Shown here one piece after another: positions 18,234 through 28,128 of a DNA stretch of 56,773 nt. The stretch spans positions 1-56,773 of the forward strand of contig JAPWUP010000005.1 in the NCBI GenBank assembly GCA_028275505.1, read 5' to 3'. Source of the stretch: Bryobacteraceae bacterium. GTDB taxonomy: Bacteria > Acidobacteriota > Terriglobia > Bryobacterales > Bryobacteraceae. The notes beneath the pieces were generated by a model that was not told the origin of the DNA, searched no databases, and saw nothing but the letters and a program-made list of their open reading frames with translations. Within the stretch, counting starts at the first letter, position 1; each line of letters begins with the position of its first letter. The position numbers and the translations under genes are program-made.

Positions 18234-20944
18234 CCTGCGGCGCGCGTGCGGGGCGGCGTCCGGAAGACCGCGTTCAGGAACAGTACGTTGAGGCCGTCCA
18301 TGGCGGCCCTGAAATTGGGATCCGCCGTAAACGCGATCACGTAACCCCGGCCTTCGCGGGCCACGATCAGCAACGGCTTGTAGGCGAGTTGCTTGCGGTT
18401 TTCCTCCCACAAGTAGCCGCTGGCCAGCAGTTGATCCGGTCCCAGAAAGACGGCGGCATTCACGCCCCGATCCAGCTTGATCGGCGAGTAAATGGCCCGC
18501 CCGGTGACCATTGCCACCACGGTGTCGCCCAAGCCGGCCGTAATCCAGTGATCGGCGTCCAGGCGCGCGCGAACCATGACTCCGAGAGTGCGATCAGGCA
18601 GTTCGCGCTCGGGCTGGATTTCCTTGAGGTAGTCCTCCTCGCTGGTGAGCAGCTTGCCTGGGACGCGGGGCTCTGCGGCGGCCTCGGGCTTGGCGGCCTC
18701 GGGCTTAGGCGCTTCCGGACGCCGGGCGGTTTCTCCCGGGCGGGCGAGGTATTCCTGGGCCACGGGCAGCAAACCTGTGCGTGAATCCGCCAGGAATCCC
18801 ACCGCGCCGGCGATGCCGATCAGCGTGCCGCCCGAAGACACCCATTCGCGCAGCCGGCGAATGCCGTTGGCGCCGAGCACCTGCGAGTAGCCGTCCCCGA
18901 GGCCCTGGTCGGGCAGGATCACGACATGGAACCGGCTGAGATCGGCCATAGCGAGGGTCTGCGTGCGAACGATTGTCACCGGGTAGTTGTATTCGCGCTC
19001 CAGCACGAAGCGGGCCCAGCCGGCGGAGGTCGAGGAGACGGGGCGGTCCCAGGCCAGCGCGATCGCGGGAGCGCGCATGCGGACCACGTAACGGCTGCCG
19101 AAGTTCACTCCTTCCTCAACCCAGCCCGAGTCCGTACCGAAGACATCAGCACCGCTCTGGCGAGCCAGGCGCGCCATGGTTTCAGCCAGTCCTGCGGGAT
19201 TGTCTTTGACTTTGAAAATGAGAGTGCCCGCAGGATACTTGCGCCCGTTCAGGGTGAAAGGCTTGTCGCTGGAAAGAATGTTGAGCTTTTCCTGGAGTGC
19301 GGCGGTGAGCAGACGGGCAGCCGCTTGCGTTCCCCAAGGAACGAGGAAGGCCACCTGCGCTTTGGGGTTGTCCACCGTTCCCGGCGGGACCCTTTGGGGA
19401 TTGGCGACTTCGAATTTCCCTTGCGATTCCTGCGCAACCGCGACCGCCTCGACGTTGTAGGCCAAGGGCAGCGACCAGGCGGTGACATCGTAAATTTCAT
19501 CGGGAAGTTTCTTGCGACGCCGCCGCTCCTGTTCCTTGATGAACTTTTCGTCCATGGGGACATTGGGATCGAGCAGGTTGCGGATCAGTCGCTTGGCGGG
19601 TTGCGCCAGCGAAATCACATAGCTGCCAGCAGGGAATTCGCGATCGCCGTTGCGGAAAGGCGCCAGAGCGCGTTTGATCTCGATGCCATGTTCGGCGAGT
19701 ACGGCGGCCAGTTTGTCCACGGCGCTGGTGTCGCCGCGGCGCGGCAGGATGTACTCGCGGATTGGTTCCTTGCTGCCCTCTTCGATGGCAGTCCTGCGAA
19801 ACCGGTAGAAAAGGTCGAGAAGTTTCTCCCGTTCGCGGGCCGCGGTTTCCAGAGTGGAGATCGAGCTGACGAACTGCTGGCGGACGGTATCGCGGAAGTG
19901 GAAGACGCGGTCGTCGCTGCGGCGCATGCGCAGGCCGCGGGCGGAGGCCTGCTCGTAGGTCATGGCGATGGCGCCATAGTAAGTGGGCCAACTGGCGCCA
20001 TAGCCCGGGTAAAAAGCATCGTAAACCTCCCGCGTGAAGTAATCGAAGCCGAAACGGTCAAACCAGCGCGCGTTGTTGCGCCCGAACCACTGTAAGGCCT
20101 CCCTTTGTTCCCGTGTGATGTGCGGGTTGAAGGGGTCCGCCTCGGGCGCGAAATAGTAGGTGGAGTCGGAACCCATTTCGTGGAGGTCCACGAAGACCAG
20201 CGGGTACCAGCGCCGGAGCTCGGCGACGAGGCTGCGAATCTCGGGTTGCGTCAGAGGCAGCCAGTCCCGGTTGAGGTCGAACAGGTAGTGGTTGCCACGG
20301 CCGCCGGGCCACGGCTCGATGTGCTCGGCGGCGGCGGGATTCTCGTCCGGGTGCGCACCGACGGTTTGCTCGAAGTGACTGATGAAGCGTTCGCGACCGT
20401 CGGGATTTTGAGACGGGATGAGCAGGAGGACGACCCGGTCGCGGATCTGATCCACCAGGGAATCGTTGCGCGCCGCCAGGAGATGATAGGCGACGAGCAG
20501 GGCTGCGTCAGGCCCGGAGATTTCGTTGCCATGCACGCCATTGGCAAGGCAAACCAGCGCAGGCAGGCTCGCCATGAGCTTCCGCGCCTCGCTTTCCGGC
20601 GTGCGGCGCGGATCGGCCAGCCGCTGGTAGGCCGTGCGGATCTCCTCCAGACGCCGCAGATTGGCCTCCGAAGCTACCACGGCGTAAAAGAGCTTCCGTC
20701 CCTCCCACGTGGTTCCGTATTCAAAAATCCGCACCCGGCCGGTGGCGGACGCAAGTGCCTCCAGATACTGGCGCAAGCCGGCGTAGTGGGTGATTCTTTC
20801 GCCGGGCTCATAGCCGAGCACCTGTTTGTGGGTGGGCACGCGGGGATCGTACGTGGCGCCGGGCCAGAACTCGAAACGCGGTTCTGCGGCCCAGACCGTC
20901 AGGCACAGGAAAGCGAACGTCAGGCGAATGCCGGAGGTTCTCAT
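18218..20944 (-). CDS. M14 family zinc carboxypeptidase-like protein with C-terminal class I glutamine-amidotransferase-like domain
   Basis: Signal peptide; VHGNEISGPDAALLVAYHLL (HxxE); ...FHVVILPDQGLG...LREWVSSGGTLIGIAGAVGFL. Confidence 0.82.
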   Translation of the reverse strand: MRTSGIRLTFAFLCLTVWAAEPRFEFWPGATYDPRVPTHKQVLGYEPGERITHYAGLRQYLEALASATGRVRIFEYGTTWEGRKLFYAVVASEANLRRLEEIRTAYQRLADPRRTPESEARKLMASLPALVCLANGVHGNEISGPDAALLVAYHLLAARNDSLVDQIRDRVVLLLIPSQNPDGRERFISHFEQTVGAHPDENPAAAEHIEPWPGGRGNHYLFDLNRDWLPLTQPEIRSLVAELRRWYPLVFVDLHEMGSDSTYYFAPEADPFNPHITREQREALQWFGRNNARWFDRFGFDYFTREVYDAFYPGYGASWPTYYGAIAMTYEQASARGLRMRRSDDRVFHFRDTVRQQFVSSISTLETAAREREKLLDLFYRFRRTAIEEGSKEPIREYILPRRGDTSAVDKLAAVLAEHGIEIKRALAPFRNGDREFPAGSYVISLAQPAKRLIRNLLDPNVPMDEKFIKEQERRRRKKLPDEIYDVTAWSLPLAYNVEAVAVAQESQGKFEVANPQRVPPGTVDNPKAQVAFLVPWGTQAAARLLTAALQEKLNILSSDKPFTLNGRKYPAGTLIFKVKDNPAGLAETMARLARQSGADVFGTDSGWVEEGVNFGSRYVVRMRAPAIALAWDRPVSSTSAGWARFVLEREYNYPVTIVRTQTLAMADLSRFHVVILPDQGLGDGYSQVLGANGIRRLREWVSSGGTLIGIAGAVGFLADSRTGLLPVAQEYLARPGETARRPEAPKPEAAKPEAAAEPRVPGKLLTSEEDYLKEIQPERELPDRTLGVMVRARLDADHWITAGLGDTVVAMVTGRAIYSPIKLDRGVNAAVFLGPDQLLASGYLWEENRKQLAYKPLLIVAREGRGYVIAFTADPNFRAAMDGLNVLFLNAVFRTPPRTRAAGLAEE

Positions 20945-21009
20945 AAGTTAGCTAGGATACGTCAACCGCAGCCCGTCATACCAGCGAAACTTTCGGGCTC
21001 GGAGCGGGT

Positions 21010-21015
21010 TATACT
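21010..21015 (+). promoter_or_regulatory. -10-like TATACT, 9 nt upstream of start codon
   Basis: TATACT then GGATTGCCC then ATG 21025; no convincing -35. Confidence 0.4.
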
Positions 21016-21024
21016 GGATTGCCC

Positions 21025-24000
21025 ATGAAGTGGATCCGGGGGTTTCTCGCCTGCCTGGTGTTGGCCGGAGGGGCGCTGGCCGCCACCTTCGGTACGGTGG
21101 TCCCCACCGTCGGCGGCCTGCTCGACATCGTGCTGGACGAAGGCCGCAACCGGCTGTACCTGGTCAACCCGTCCTATAACCGCATCGAGGTTTATGCGAT
21201 CGCGCAGCGACGATTCCTGACGCCGGTGGCCGTGGATCGCCTGCCGATTTCCGCGGCGCTTTCGCGCAGCGGCAAGTATCTTTATGTGACCTGCTTTGAC
21301 GGGACATCGCTCAACGTCATTGACTTGGACACGATGACGGTGAGCCGCCGCGTCAGTCTCCCGGCCAAGCCCGAGGGAGTTGCCGTTGGCGCCGACGAGC
21401 GGGTGCTGATCACCACCATCGGCACGGGACCTAATAACCAGGCCTATACTCTCCTGATCTACGATCCCGCTGCGGCCGAGGGGCAGGCGATCGGCAACGT
21501 AGTGATCACGCCTCCCCCGGCTCAGTCACCGCGGCTGCCGCCGCCCAGCGGGAGGCTTGCCCTGGCGGCGCGGAGCCGGCTTGCGTCCACGCCTGACGGG
21601 CGGTACATCATCGGCCTGACGAACATCAACAACAACACGGGCGTCGCTTTCGTCTACGAGACCGCGTCGGCCTCGGTGCTGCGCTCTCGACAGATCGGGA
21701 ATATCTCGACCGTCCTCTCGGTGGCGCCGGATGGTTCGAAGTTCATGGCCGGCTTGACCTTGTTCGACACCGAGACGCTCACGGTCCTGGCCCAGCAGAA
21801 CGCCGCCAACGCGCCGTTCCCCTTCCAGCCCGGGGCCCAGTTCAGCCTGACCGACAACGTGGGCGGCAGCGTGTTTGCCCCCGACGGCAGCTACCTGTAT
21901 TCCGCGTTCAACATCCCGCCCTTGTCCAGCCCGCCGGCGCGCCCGAATGTGAGCCAGTTGCTGATCAACGATCCCGACAACCTCCTGATCCATCTGGCGC
22001 TGCAACTGCCGGAAAACATCGCGGGCAAGATGGTGATCACTTCGGATGGCGGCGTGATTTACGCCATTTCCGAATCGGGCTTCATGATCCTGCCCGTGGG
22101 GCGGCTTCTGGAGTACCCGATCGCCATGCCTGAATCCCGGGTGGTCCTCCTGGCGAACGACCAGTGCGGCGTGGTGGCGAACCAGCGGTCTGCGACCGTG
22201 CGAGTCCAGAATCTGGGCCGCGGTCGGTTGAGCATCACGCCTCAGTTGTTGCAAATTCCGCAGACGCCCCAGGCAGGCATTCCCGGGTTGGGAGGAGGCG
22301 GGCCCGGTGGAGGCGCTCCGGGTGGGACGATCATCATCGTGTTGCCGCCAACTCCCGGCGCCCAGCCCGCTCCGGTCACGGGCGCGGCGCCGGGGGCGCA
22401 GGTGCCCGCGGGACCGGGCCAGCAACAGCCGGCGGTGGCGCAGACCGCGCCGTTGGTGCGGGTACGGCAGGCCGAACAGACGCTCGAGTTCATCTTCAAC
22501 GCCAACGCAGCCCGGGCGCTCGGCACCATCACGCCGCACAACTTCGTGGTTCAGGCGCCCGAAGCGGTCAACATACCGCCGCGCATCCGGGTCTACCAGA
22601 ACAATCGCGACGCGGAGGCGCGTGGTGACATCGTGCCCGTCGAGGTCGGCATCTCGGACCAGGAAGGCCTGGTGGACATGGTGCTGGACACAAAACGAGA
22701 GCGCTTGTACATAGCCAACTCGGGTTTGAACCGCGTAGAAGTGTTCGACCTCCGCAAGCGGCGGCTGCTCGAGCCCATCAAGGTGGGACAGCTTCCGCGC
22801 TCGCTGGCGCTCACTCCGGACGGCAACACGCTGTACGTGGCCAACTCGGGTGGAGAGTCTATCAGCATCGTGGATCCGGACCAGGGGCGCGTGGTGGGTC
22901 GTGTGCGCTTCCCGGCCTTGCCGTTCAACGCCAGCGCTCCGCTGGTGACCCCGAGCGTGATCGCTGCGGGCCTCAGCGGCTTGCAAATCGTGATGAGTAA
23001 CGGCACGCTATGGCAGGTGATCGGCAACGAGGCGGTCCCGCGCCCGCTCAGTCCCACCATCGGCTCGCTGACTGTGCCTGCGCCGCGGACCATGGCGGCT
23101 ACGCCGGGCGGGGAATACATCGTGCTGGTGGCCGGCGCCAACAACACCATGGCCTATCTGTACGACGCCACGGTGGATGAGTACGTCGTGGCGCGTCAGA
23201 TTGTCACCGGCGCCGCGCAGGGATTCCTCGGACCGGTGGCCGCCGGACCGCGCGGACAGTATTACGTGATCAATGGCATGCTGTTCAACCAGTCGCTGAC
23301 GCGCGTTGCCGACGCTCCCTCGGTTCAGGTGCCCGGCCGGGCAGGCCAGACCATGACGATGAACCGGCCAGTCGCGGCCGTGGCCCCGGCCAGCGGCAAC
23401 ACCTATATCCGGTTCATTCAGCCGGTGCTGACTGCCGCTACGGCCCTGCCCAGCGAGCTTCCGGTGGTGGAGGTGGTGGATGCCACGACTGGCGCCGTAC
23501 TGCGTAGTGCTACCGCTCTGGAGGCGCCCCTCTCAACGGTGGTGGGTGCCGGGCGGGCCTTCATCAACGGTCGGACCATGGCACTGGATCCTTCCGGTCA
23601 GGCTGCCTATGTGCTAACCGCGAGCGGACTGAGCATCGTGCCGCTCGACCAGCCGGCCCGCGCCGATCGCCCGACGGTAAACCGCAATGGCGTGGTCAAC
23701 ATGGCCAGCTATACGACCAGCGTGGCGCCCGGCGGACTGATCTCCATCTTCGGCCAGGCTCTGGGAGCTTCGGAAACCGCGACGAGCACGCCGCTGCCTT
23801 ACATCCTTGGCGGAACCTGCGTCACCGTGGCCAACCGCGCGCTGCCTTTGCTGATGACCTCGCCCACTCAAATCAACGCGCAGTTGCCCTTCGATCTCGC
23901 CGCCGGACGGTACACGCTGGTGGTGCGCGCGGTGGATCGGAAAACGGCTTCCGCAGCTTACAACCTGACGGTCTCCAAGTACGCTCCCGCCGTGTTCGTG

Positions 24001-24393
24001 GACCCGGTCACGGACCAGGCCGCGATCTACCACCCTGATGGCCAGCCGGTAACCAAGGAGAACCCTGCCCGCAGAGATCATGTCGTGATCATCTACGCCA
24101 CCGGTCTGGGCCCCACGCACGGTGGGCGGGCTGTGGCGGGCATGCCTGCGCCTTCCGAGCCGCTGGCCGTAACTGATCCGGTCAAGGTGTTCTTCGGCGA
24201 TCCGCGTTACCAGCAATCGGAAATGATCGTGGAGTGGAGCGGGTTGCAGCCCGGCGGCATCGGGGTCTATCAGATCAACGTGCGCGTGCCCGGCTTCCGC
24301 AGTCGCGGCGACGCCCTGCCCGTGACGATCCGCATCGGGGGAGTGGACAGCCCCAGCTCGGCCCCGGTAGTCCCGAAGGTGGCCGTGGACTGA
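21025..24393 (+). CDS. secreted YncE/NHL-like tandem beta-propeller protein with Solibacter C-terminal domain (TIGR03437-like)
   Basis: Repeated LYVANSGxxxVxVFD-type blades; C-terminus GVVNMASYTTSVAPGGLISIFGQALG...VVIIYATGLGPT...YQINVRVP. Confidence 0.82.
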   Translation: MKWIRGFLACLVLAGGALAATFGTVVPTVGGLLDIVLDEGRNRLYLVNPSYNRIEVYAIAQRRFLTPVAVDRLPISAALSRSGKYLYVTCFDGTSLNVIDLDTMTVSRRVSLPAKPEGVAVGADERVLITTIGTGPNNQAYTLLIYDPAAAEGQAIGNVVITPPPAQSPRLPPPSGRLALAARSRLASTPDGRYIIGLTNINNNTGVAFVYETASASVLRSRQIGNISTVLSVAPDGSKFMAGLTLFDTETLTVLAQQNAANAPFPFQPGAQFSLTDNVGGSVFAPDGSYLYSAFNIPPLSSPPARPNVSQLLINDPDNLLIHLALQLPENIAGKMVITSDGGVIYAISESGFMILPVGRLLEYPIAMPESRVVLLANDQCGVVANQRSATVRVQNLGRGRLSITPQLLQIPQTPQAGIPGLGGGGPGGGAPGGTIIIVLPPTPGAQPAPVTGAAPGAQVPAGPGQQQPAVAQTAPLVRVRQAEQTLEFIFNANAARALGTITPHNFVVQAPEAVNIPPRIRVYQNNRDAEARGDIVPVEVGISDQEGLVDMVLDTKRERLYIANSGLNRVEVFDLRKRRLLEPIKVGQLPRSLALTPDGNTLYVANSGGESISIVDPDQGRVVGRVRFPALPFNASAPLVTPSVIAAGLSGLQIVMSNGTLWQVIGNEAVPRPLSPTIGSLTVPAPRTMAATPGGEYIVLVAGANNTMAYLYDATVDEYVVARQIVTGAAQGFLGPVAAGPRGQYYVINGMLFNQSLTRVADAPSVQVPGRAGQTMTMNRPVAAVAPASGNTYIRFIQPVLTAATALPSELPVVEVVDATTGAVLRSATALEAPLSTVVGAGRAFINGRTMALDPSGQAAYVLTASGLSIVPLDQPARADRPTVNRNGVVNMASYTTSVAPGGLISIFGQALGASETATSTPLPYILGGTCVTVANRALPLLMTSPTQINAQLPFDLAAGRYTLVVRAVDRKTASAAYNLTVSKYAPAVFVDPVTDQAAIYHPDGQPVTKENPARRDHVVIIYATGLGPTHGGRAVAGMPAPSEPLAVTDPVKVFFGDPRYQQSEMIVEWSGLQPGGIGVYQINVRVPGFRSRGDALPVTIRIGGVDSPSSAPVVPKVAVD

Positions 24394-24479
24394 GTCGCTC
24401 GCGAGCTCCCCAGCCCGCACGCGGCAGAGCAGCGGTGCATTATCCTGTGTTAAAGGCAAATCGCGGGAGGAAGCTCCGA

Positions 24480-26789
24480 ATGAGAGGCTGCCGGCTGTTG
24501 TTCGTCGTTCTGATCCTCGGCCTGTCGTCGTGCAGCCGCGATCCGGAAGTCGTCAAACGGAAGTATCTGGAGAGCGGCAACCGGTACTTCGAAAAAAAGC
24601 AGTACAAAGAAGCCTCGATCATGTACCGGCAGGCGCTGCGCAAGGATCCCCGTTACGGGGAGGCGTATTATCGGCTCGCGCTTACGCAGCTTCGCCTGAA
24701 CCGGATTCCGGAAGCGATCCGCTCGCTGCGCCGTGCGGTCGAGTTACTGCCGGATCGGCTGGAACCGAAGGTCCAGTTAGGCGATCTTTATTTGACCGGT
24801 TTGGCGTTCACCGCGCCCGGCAATACCCGCCAGATCGAGTATCTGCGCAACGAGATCAAAAACCTGGCGGACCTGCTTCCGCCCTCATCGCCCCACCGGC
24901 ACCGGCTCCTGGGTTACTACTTCCTGAGTCAAAAGCAGCTCAAGGAAGCGCTGGCCGAGTTCCGGCAGGCCCACGAGCTTCAGCCTTTCCGTCCCGAGTT
25001 TACCTTGCCGCTGGTAGAAACGCTGTTCAACGCCGGGCAGGCCGAGGAAGCCGAGAAACTGGGGCGAGCGCTCATCGAAAAGCAGCCGCAACTGGCCGCT
25101 GCTTATGACGTGCTGTATTTGCACTACGTGCGAAGCCAGAGAGACGCCGAGGCGGAGGCGGTACTCAAGGACAAAGCGGCTCATCTGGGCAACCAGGCCT
25201 CCGTATGGCTGCAAATGGCGGCCCATTATTATCGGGCGAAGAAATTCGCGGAAATGCAGCGCGCGCTCGATCACCTCACTTCCAACCTGAAACAATTCCC
25301 GGATGCCTACCAGTTGGCCGGCGATTTTTTCCGTCTCCGGGGAGACCCGGACAAGGCTTTGCGGTACTACGATCAGGGCATTCAGCAGGACGCGGGGCGG
25401 CGGGTGCATTATCAGAAAGCGAAGGCGGCAGTACTGGCGGACGTGGGTCGGAGAACGGAAGCCATCGGTCTGCTGGATGAGATCCTCAAGGCCAACCCGC
25501 GCGACGACGAGGCGCGCTCCATGCGCGCAGCGCTCATCGTGGAAGGCGGGACACCCGATGAACTGCGCACTGCGGTGGCCGAGCTTCAGGCGGCCGTAGG
25601 ACGGTCTCCGCAGAACGCCGTGTTGCGCTTCCACCTCGGGCGGGCGCTGGTGCGGCAAGGTCAGTTGGATCAGGCGCGCGTGCAGTTCGAGGAAGCGATC
25701 AAGCAGCGGCCGAACCTGACGGCCGCGCGACTGGCCCTGGCCGAAGTGCACATGGCCCGGCGCGATTATGCCGCGGCCTTGCAAACGGTGCGAGAGCTTC
25801 TCCAGCTTGATCCGGGAAACCTTCCCGCCAAGCTGTTGCGGCATGCCGCTTTGGTGGCCACAGGCAACCTGGTCCAGGCGCGCGCGGACCTGGAGACCGT
25901 CCTCAAGGAGCATCCTGGCTCGCGCGAGGCGTTGCTGGCTATGGCTTCGCTCAATCTGGCGGAGCGCCGTTATGCGGAGGCCGAGCAACAGTTCCGCAAG
26001 CTTCACGAATCGGCGCCTGCCGGAGACTTGCGCGCTTTGATCGGCTGGACGGAAACCTATGCCGCGCAAGGCCGCTACGATCAGGCGATCGCGGTGTTGA
26101 AGAAGGAGCTGGCGCAGGATGAAAAGCGTTCCGCCGTGCGCCTGGCGCTGGCGAACGCGCTGGCGCGCGCCGGGCAGTGGGACGAGGCCATCGCGCACTA
26201 TTCCCGTCTCATCCAAGAAAACCCGAAGGCTGGGCACCTGTATCTGCGGCTCGGGGAAGCCCAGCGCCGCAAAGGCGATCTTCAGGGCGGCCTGGCCAGC
26301 TTTCGCAAGGCGGTGGAGTTGATGCCCAAGGAGCCTTCCGCCTTGTTAGCTCTGGCCCTGATCCAAGACCAGCTCGGCCAGTACAGGGACTCCCAGCAGA
26401 GCTACGAGCGAATCCTGCAACTCGAGCCGGATCACCCCATCGCATTGAACAACCTGGCTTATTTGCTTGCGGAGCGCGGGGGTGATCTGGACCGTGCGTT
26501 GACGCTGGCCCAGCGGGCGCGCCAGAAACTGCCCCAGGACCACAACGTCGCAGACACTCTCGGCTGGATCTACATCAAGAAGAATCTGGCCGACAACGCC
26601 ATCGAGATCTTCCGTGAGTTGACTCGCAAAGAGCCGGGCAACCCCACGTTCCACTACCACCTGGGAATGGCTTTGTACCAGAAGGGTGACCGAGTGGCAG
26701 CCCGCCAGGCCCTGCAAAATGCCCTGCGCAACAAGCCGGCGCCCGATGAGGCGGCGCGCATCAAAGAGCTGCTGAGCAAGGTGGGCTGA
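24480..26789 (+). CDS. TPR-repeat lipoprotein (resembles PEP-CTERM-system TPR lipoproteins)
   Basis: Lipobox LGLSSC; many TPR units to C-terminus; start at ATG 24480 not 24234. Confidence 0.85.
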   Translation: MRGCRLLFVVLILGLSSCSRDPEVVKRKYLESGNRYFEKKQYKEASIMYRQALRKDPRYGEAYYRLALTQLRLNRIPEAIRSLRRAVELLPDRLEPKVQLGDLYLTGLAFTAPGNTRQIEYLRNEIKNLADLLPPSSPHRHRLLGYYFLSQKQLKEALAEFRQAHELQPFRPEFTLPLVETLFNAGQAEEAEKLGRALIEKQPQLAAAYDVLYLHYVRSQRDAEAEAVLKDKAAHLGNQASVWLQMAAHYYRAKKFAEMQRALDHLTSNLKQFPDAYQLAGDFFRLRGDPDKALRYYDQGIQQDAGRRVHYQKAKAAVLADVGRRTEAIGLLDEILKANPRDDEARSMRAALIVEGGTPDELRTAVAELQAAVGRSPQNAVLRFHLGRALVRQGQLDQARVQFEEAIKQRPNLTAARLALAEVHMARRDYAAALQTVRELLQLDPGNLPAKLLRHAALVATGNLVQARADLETVLKEHPGSREALLAMASLNLAERRYAEAEQQFRKLHESAPAGDLRALIGWTETYAAQGRYDQAIAVLKKELAQDEKRSAVRLALANALARAGQWDEAIAHYSRLIQENPKAGHLYLRLGEAQRRKGDLQGGLASFRKAVELMPKEPSALLALALIQDQLGQYRDSQQSYERILQLEPDHPIALNNLAYLLAERGGDLDRALTLAQRARQKLPQDHNVADTLGWIYIKKNLADNAIEIFRELTRKEPGNPTFHYHLGMALYQKGDRVAARQALQNALRNKPAPDEAARIKELLSKVG

Positions 26790-26798
26790 ATCCGGCGT

Positions 26799-27461
26799 AT
26801 GAGCCGCGCGACCGCCGCCTACGTGGCGCCCTTCGTCGTCTTCGTGCTCCTGATGAGTTTTCTGCCGCTCCTGGGCGTGGGGCCGGAGTTCAGCTATCCC
26901 GCTCGCAGCATGGCGGCGCTTGCCGTCTGGTGGGTGCTCTCGCGAGGGTTGTTCACGTGGCGGCCGCGCCAGGCGCTGGCGTCGGTTGTGCTCGGGGTCT
27001 TCGTCTTTGCAGTGTGGGTGGCGCCCGATGTGTTGTGGCCGGGATACCGTCAGAACTGGCTGTTCGAGAACGCGCTCACGGGGGCCGCGCGGAGCACCGC
27101 CGGCGTTTCCTTGCGCAGCGACCTGGTGTTCCTCGGGTTCCGGGTGCTCGGATCGGTCCTGGTGGTGCCGGTCATCGAGGAACTGTTCTGGCGGGGCTGG
27201 CTGATGCGCTGGCTGGTGCGTTCGGAGTTTGAGCGGGTTCCGCTGGGGGCGTATGCGCCGCGGGCCTTCTGGGTGACGGCAGTCCTGTTCGGGTTGGAGC
27301 ACGGTCCGTACTGGGATGTGGGACTGGCGGCGGGGGTAGCGTACAACTGGTGGATGGTGCGCACGAAGAGTCTGGCGGACTGCGTGCTGGCGCACGGGGT
27401 CACCAACGGCTGTCTTGCGGGGTACGTGCTGGCGGGAGGGGACTGGTCGTACTGGCTCTGA
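26799..27461 (+). CDS. CAAX prenyl protease-related (CPBP/ABI) membrane protease, TIGR03008-like
   Basis: EELFWRGWLMRWL (EExxxR), FGLEH and HGVTN motifs across multiple TM segments. Confidence 0.8.
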   Translation: MSRATAAYVAPFVVFVLLMSFLPLLGVGPEFSYPARSMAALAVWWVLSRGLFTWRPRQALASVVLGVFVFAVWVAPDVLWPGYRQNWLFENALTGAARSTAGVSLRSDLVFLGFRVLGSVLVVPVIEELFWRGWLMRWLVRSEFERVPLGAYAPRAFWVTAVLFGLEHGPYWDVGLAAGVAYNWWMVRTKSLADCVLAHGVTNGCLAGYVLAGGDWSYWL

Positions 27462-27480
27462 GCTTTACCCCGCAAAGTAC

Positions 27481-27509
27481 TTGACAGTTCCGGAGCCCGG
27501 TTTTATCCT
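27481..27509 (+). promoter_or_regulatory. sigma70-type promoter TTGACA-17-TATCCT
   Basis: Perfect -35 27481-27486, 17-nt spacer, -10 27504-27509; ATG 27517 follows 7 nt later. Confidence 0.7.
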
Positions 27510-27516
27510 GTTAGCG

Positions 27517-28128
27517 ATGGCTTCACCTGGCCGCTTGCGCTCCCATCGCAGTTCCCCGCGCTCCATGCACGTCCATGCCTTGGATAACCTGCGCTACATC
27601 CGCGAGACCATGGAGCGCGCGAGCGCGTTCACGGCCATTTCCGGCTGGGGCTTGATTGCGGTCGGCCTGACGGCGCTGGGAGCTGCGGCGCTGGCTTGGG
27701 GAAAGCCGGCGGCGCGCTGGCTGGTGATCTGGCTCGCTGAGGCCGTGATCTCGTTCGCGATCGCGGCCATCTCTACCGTGCGCAAAGCCCGTGCTGCTCG
27801 CATGCCGTTGTTTTCCATGCCAGCGCGGCGTTTTGCCCTCAGTTTCTCTCCCCCGATGGCAGTCGGCGCCTTGCTGACCCTGGCCCTTTACCGGGCGGGC
27901 TTGTGGGATGCGTTGCCGGGGATCTGGCTGTTGCTTTACGGCACGGGAATCGTAACCGGAGGGGCTTTCTCCATCCGGGTTGTGCCCGTGATGGGCTTGT
28001 GCTTCATGTTGCTCGGCGGGCTGACCTTGTTCCTGCCGCCGGCTTGGAGTTGCGCCATGATGGCGGCTGGTTTCGGCGGCCTGCACTTGCTTTTCGGCGC
28101 CTTGATCGTGAGGAGGTACGGTGGCTAA
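27517..28128 (+). CDS. conserved multi-pass membrane protein
   Basis: NLRYIRETMERASAFTAISGWGLIAVGLTALGAAALA and further TM segments; overlaps downstream HTH gene by 8 bp; ATG 27565 is an alternative start. Confidence 0.7.
   Translation: MASPGRLRSHRSSPRSMHVHALDNLRYIRETMERASAFTAISGWGLIAVGLTALGAAALAWGKPAARWLVIWLAEAVISFAIAAISTVRKARAARMPLFSMPARRFALSFSPPMAVGALLTLALYRAGLWDALPGIWLLLYGTGIVTGGAFSIRVVPVMGLCFMLLGGLTLFLPPAWSCAMMAAGFGGLHLLFGALIVRRYGG

Noticed and set aside
24234-24479. N-terminal extension of the TPR ORF
   Set aside because: Overlaps the end of the propeller gene; the lipoprotein signal starts at ATG 24480.
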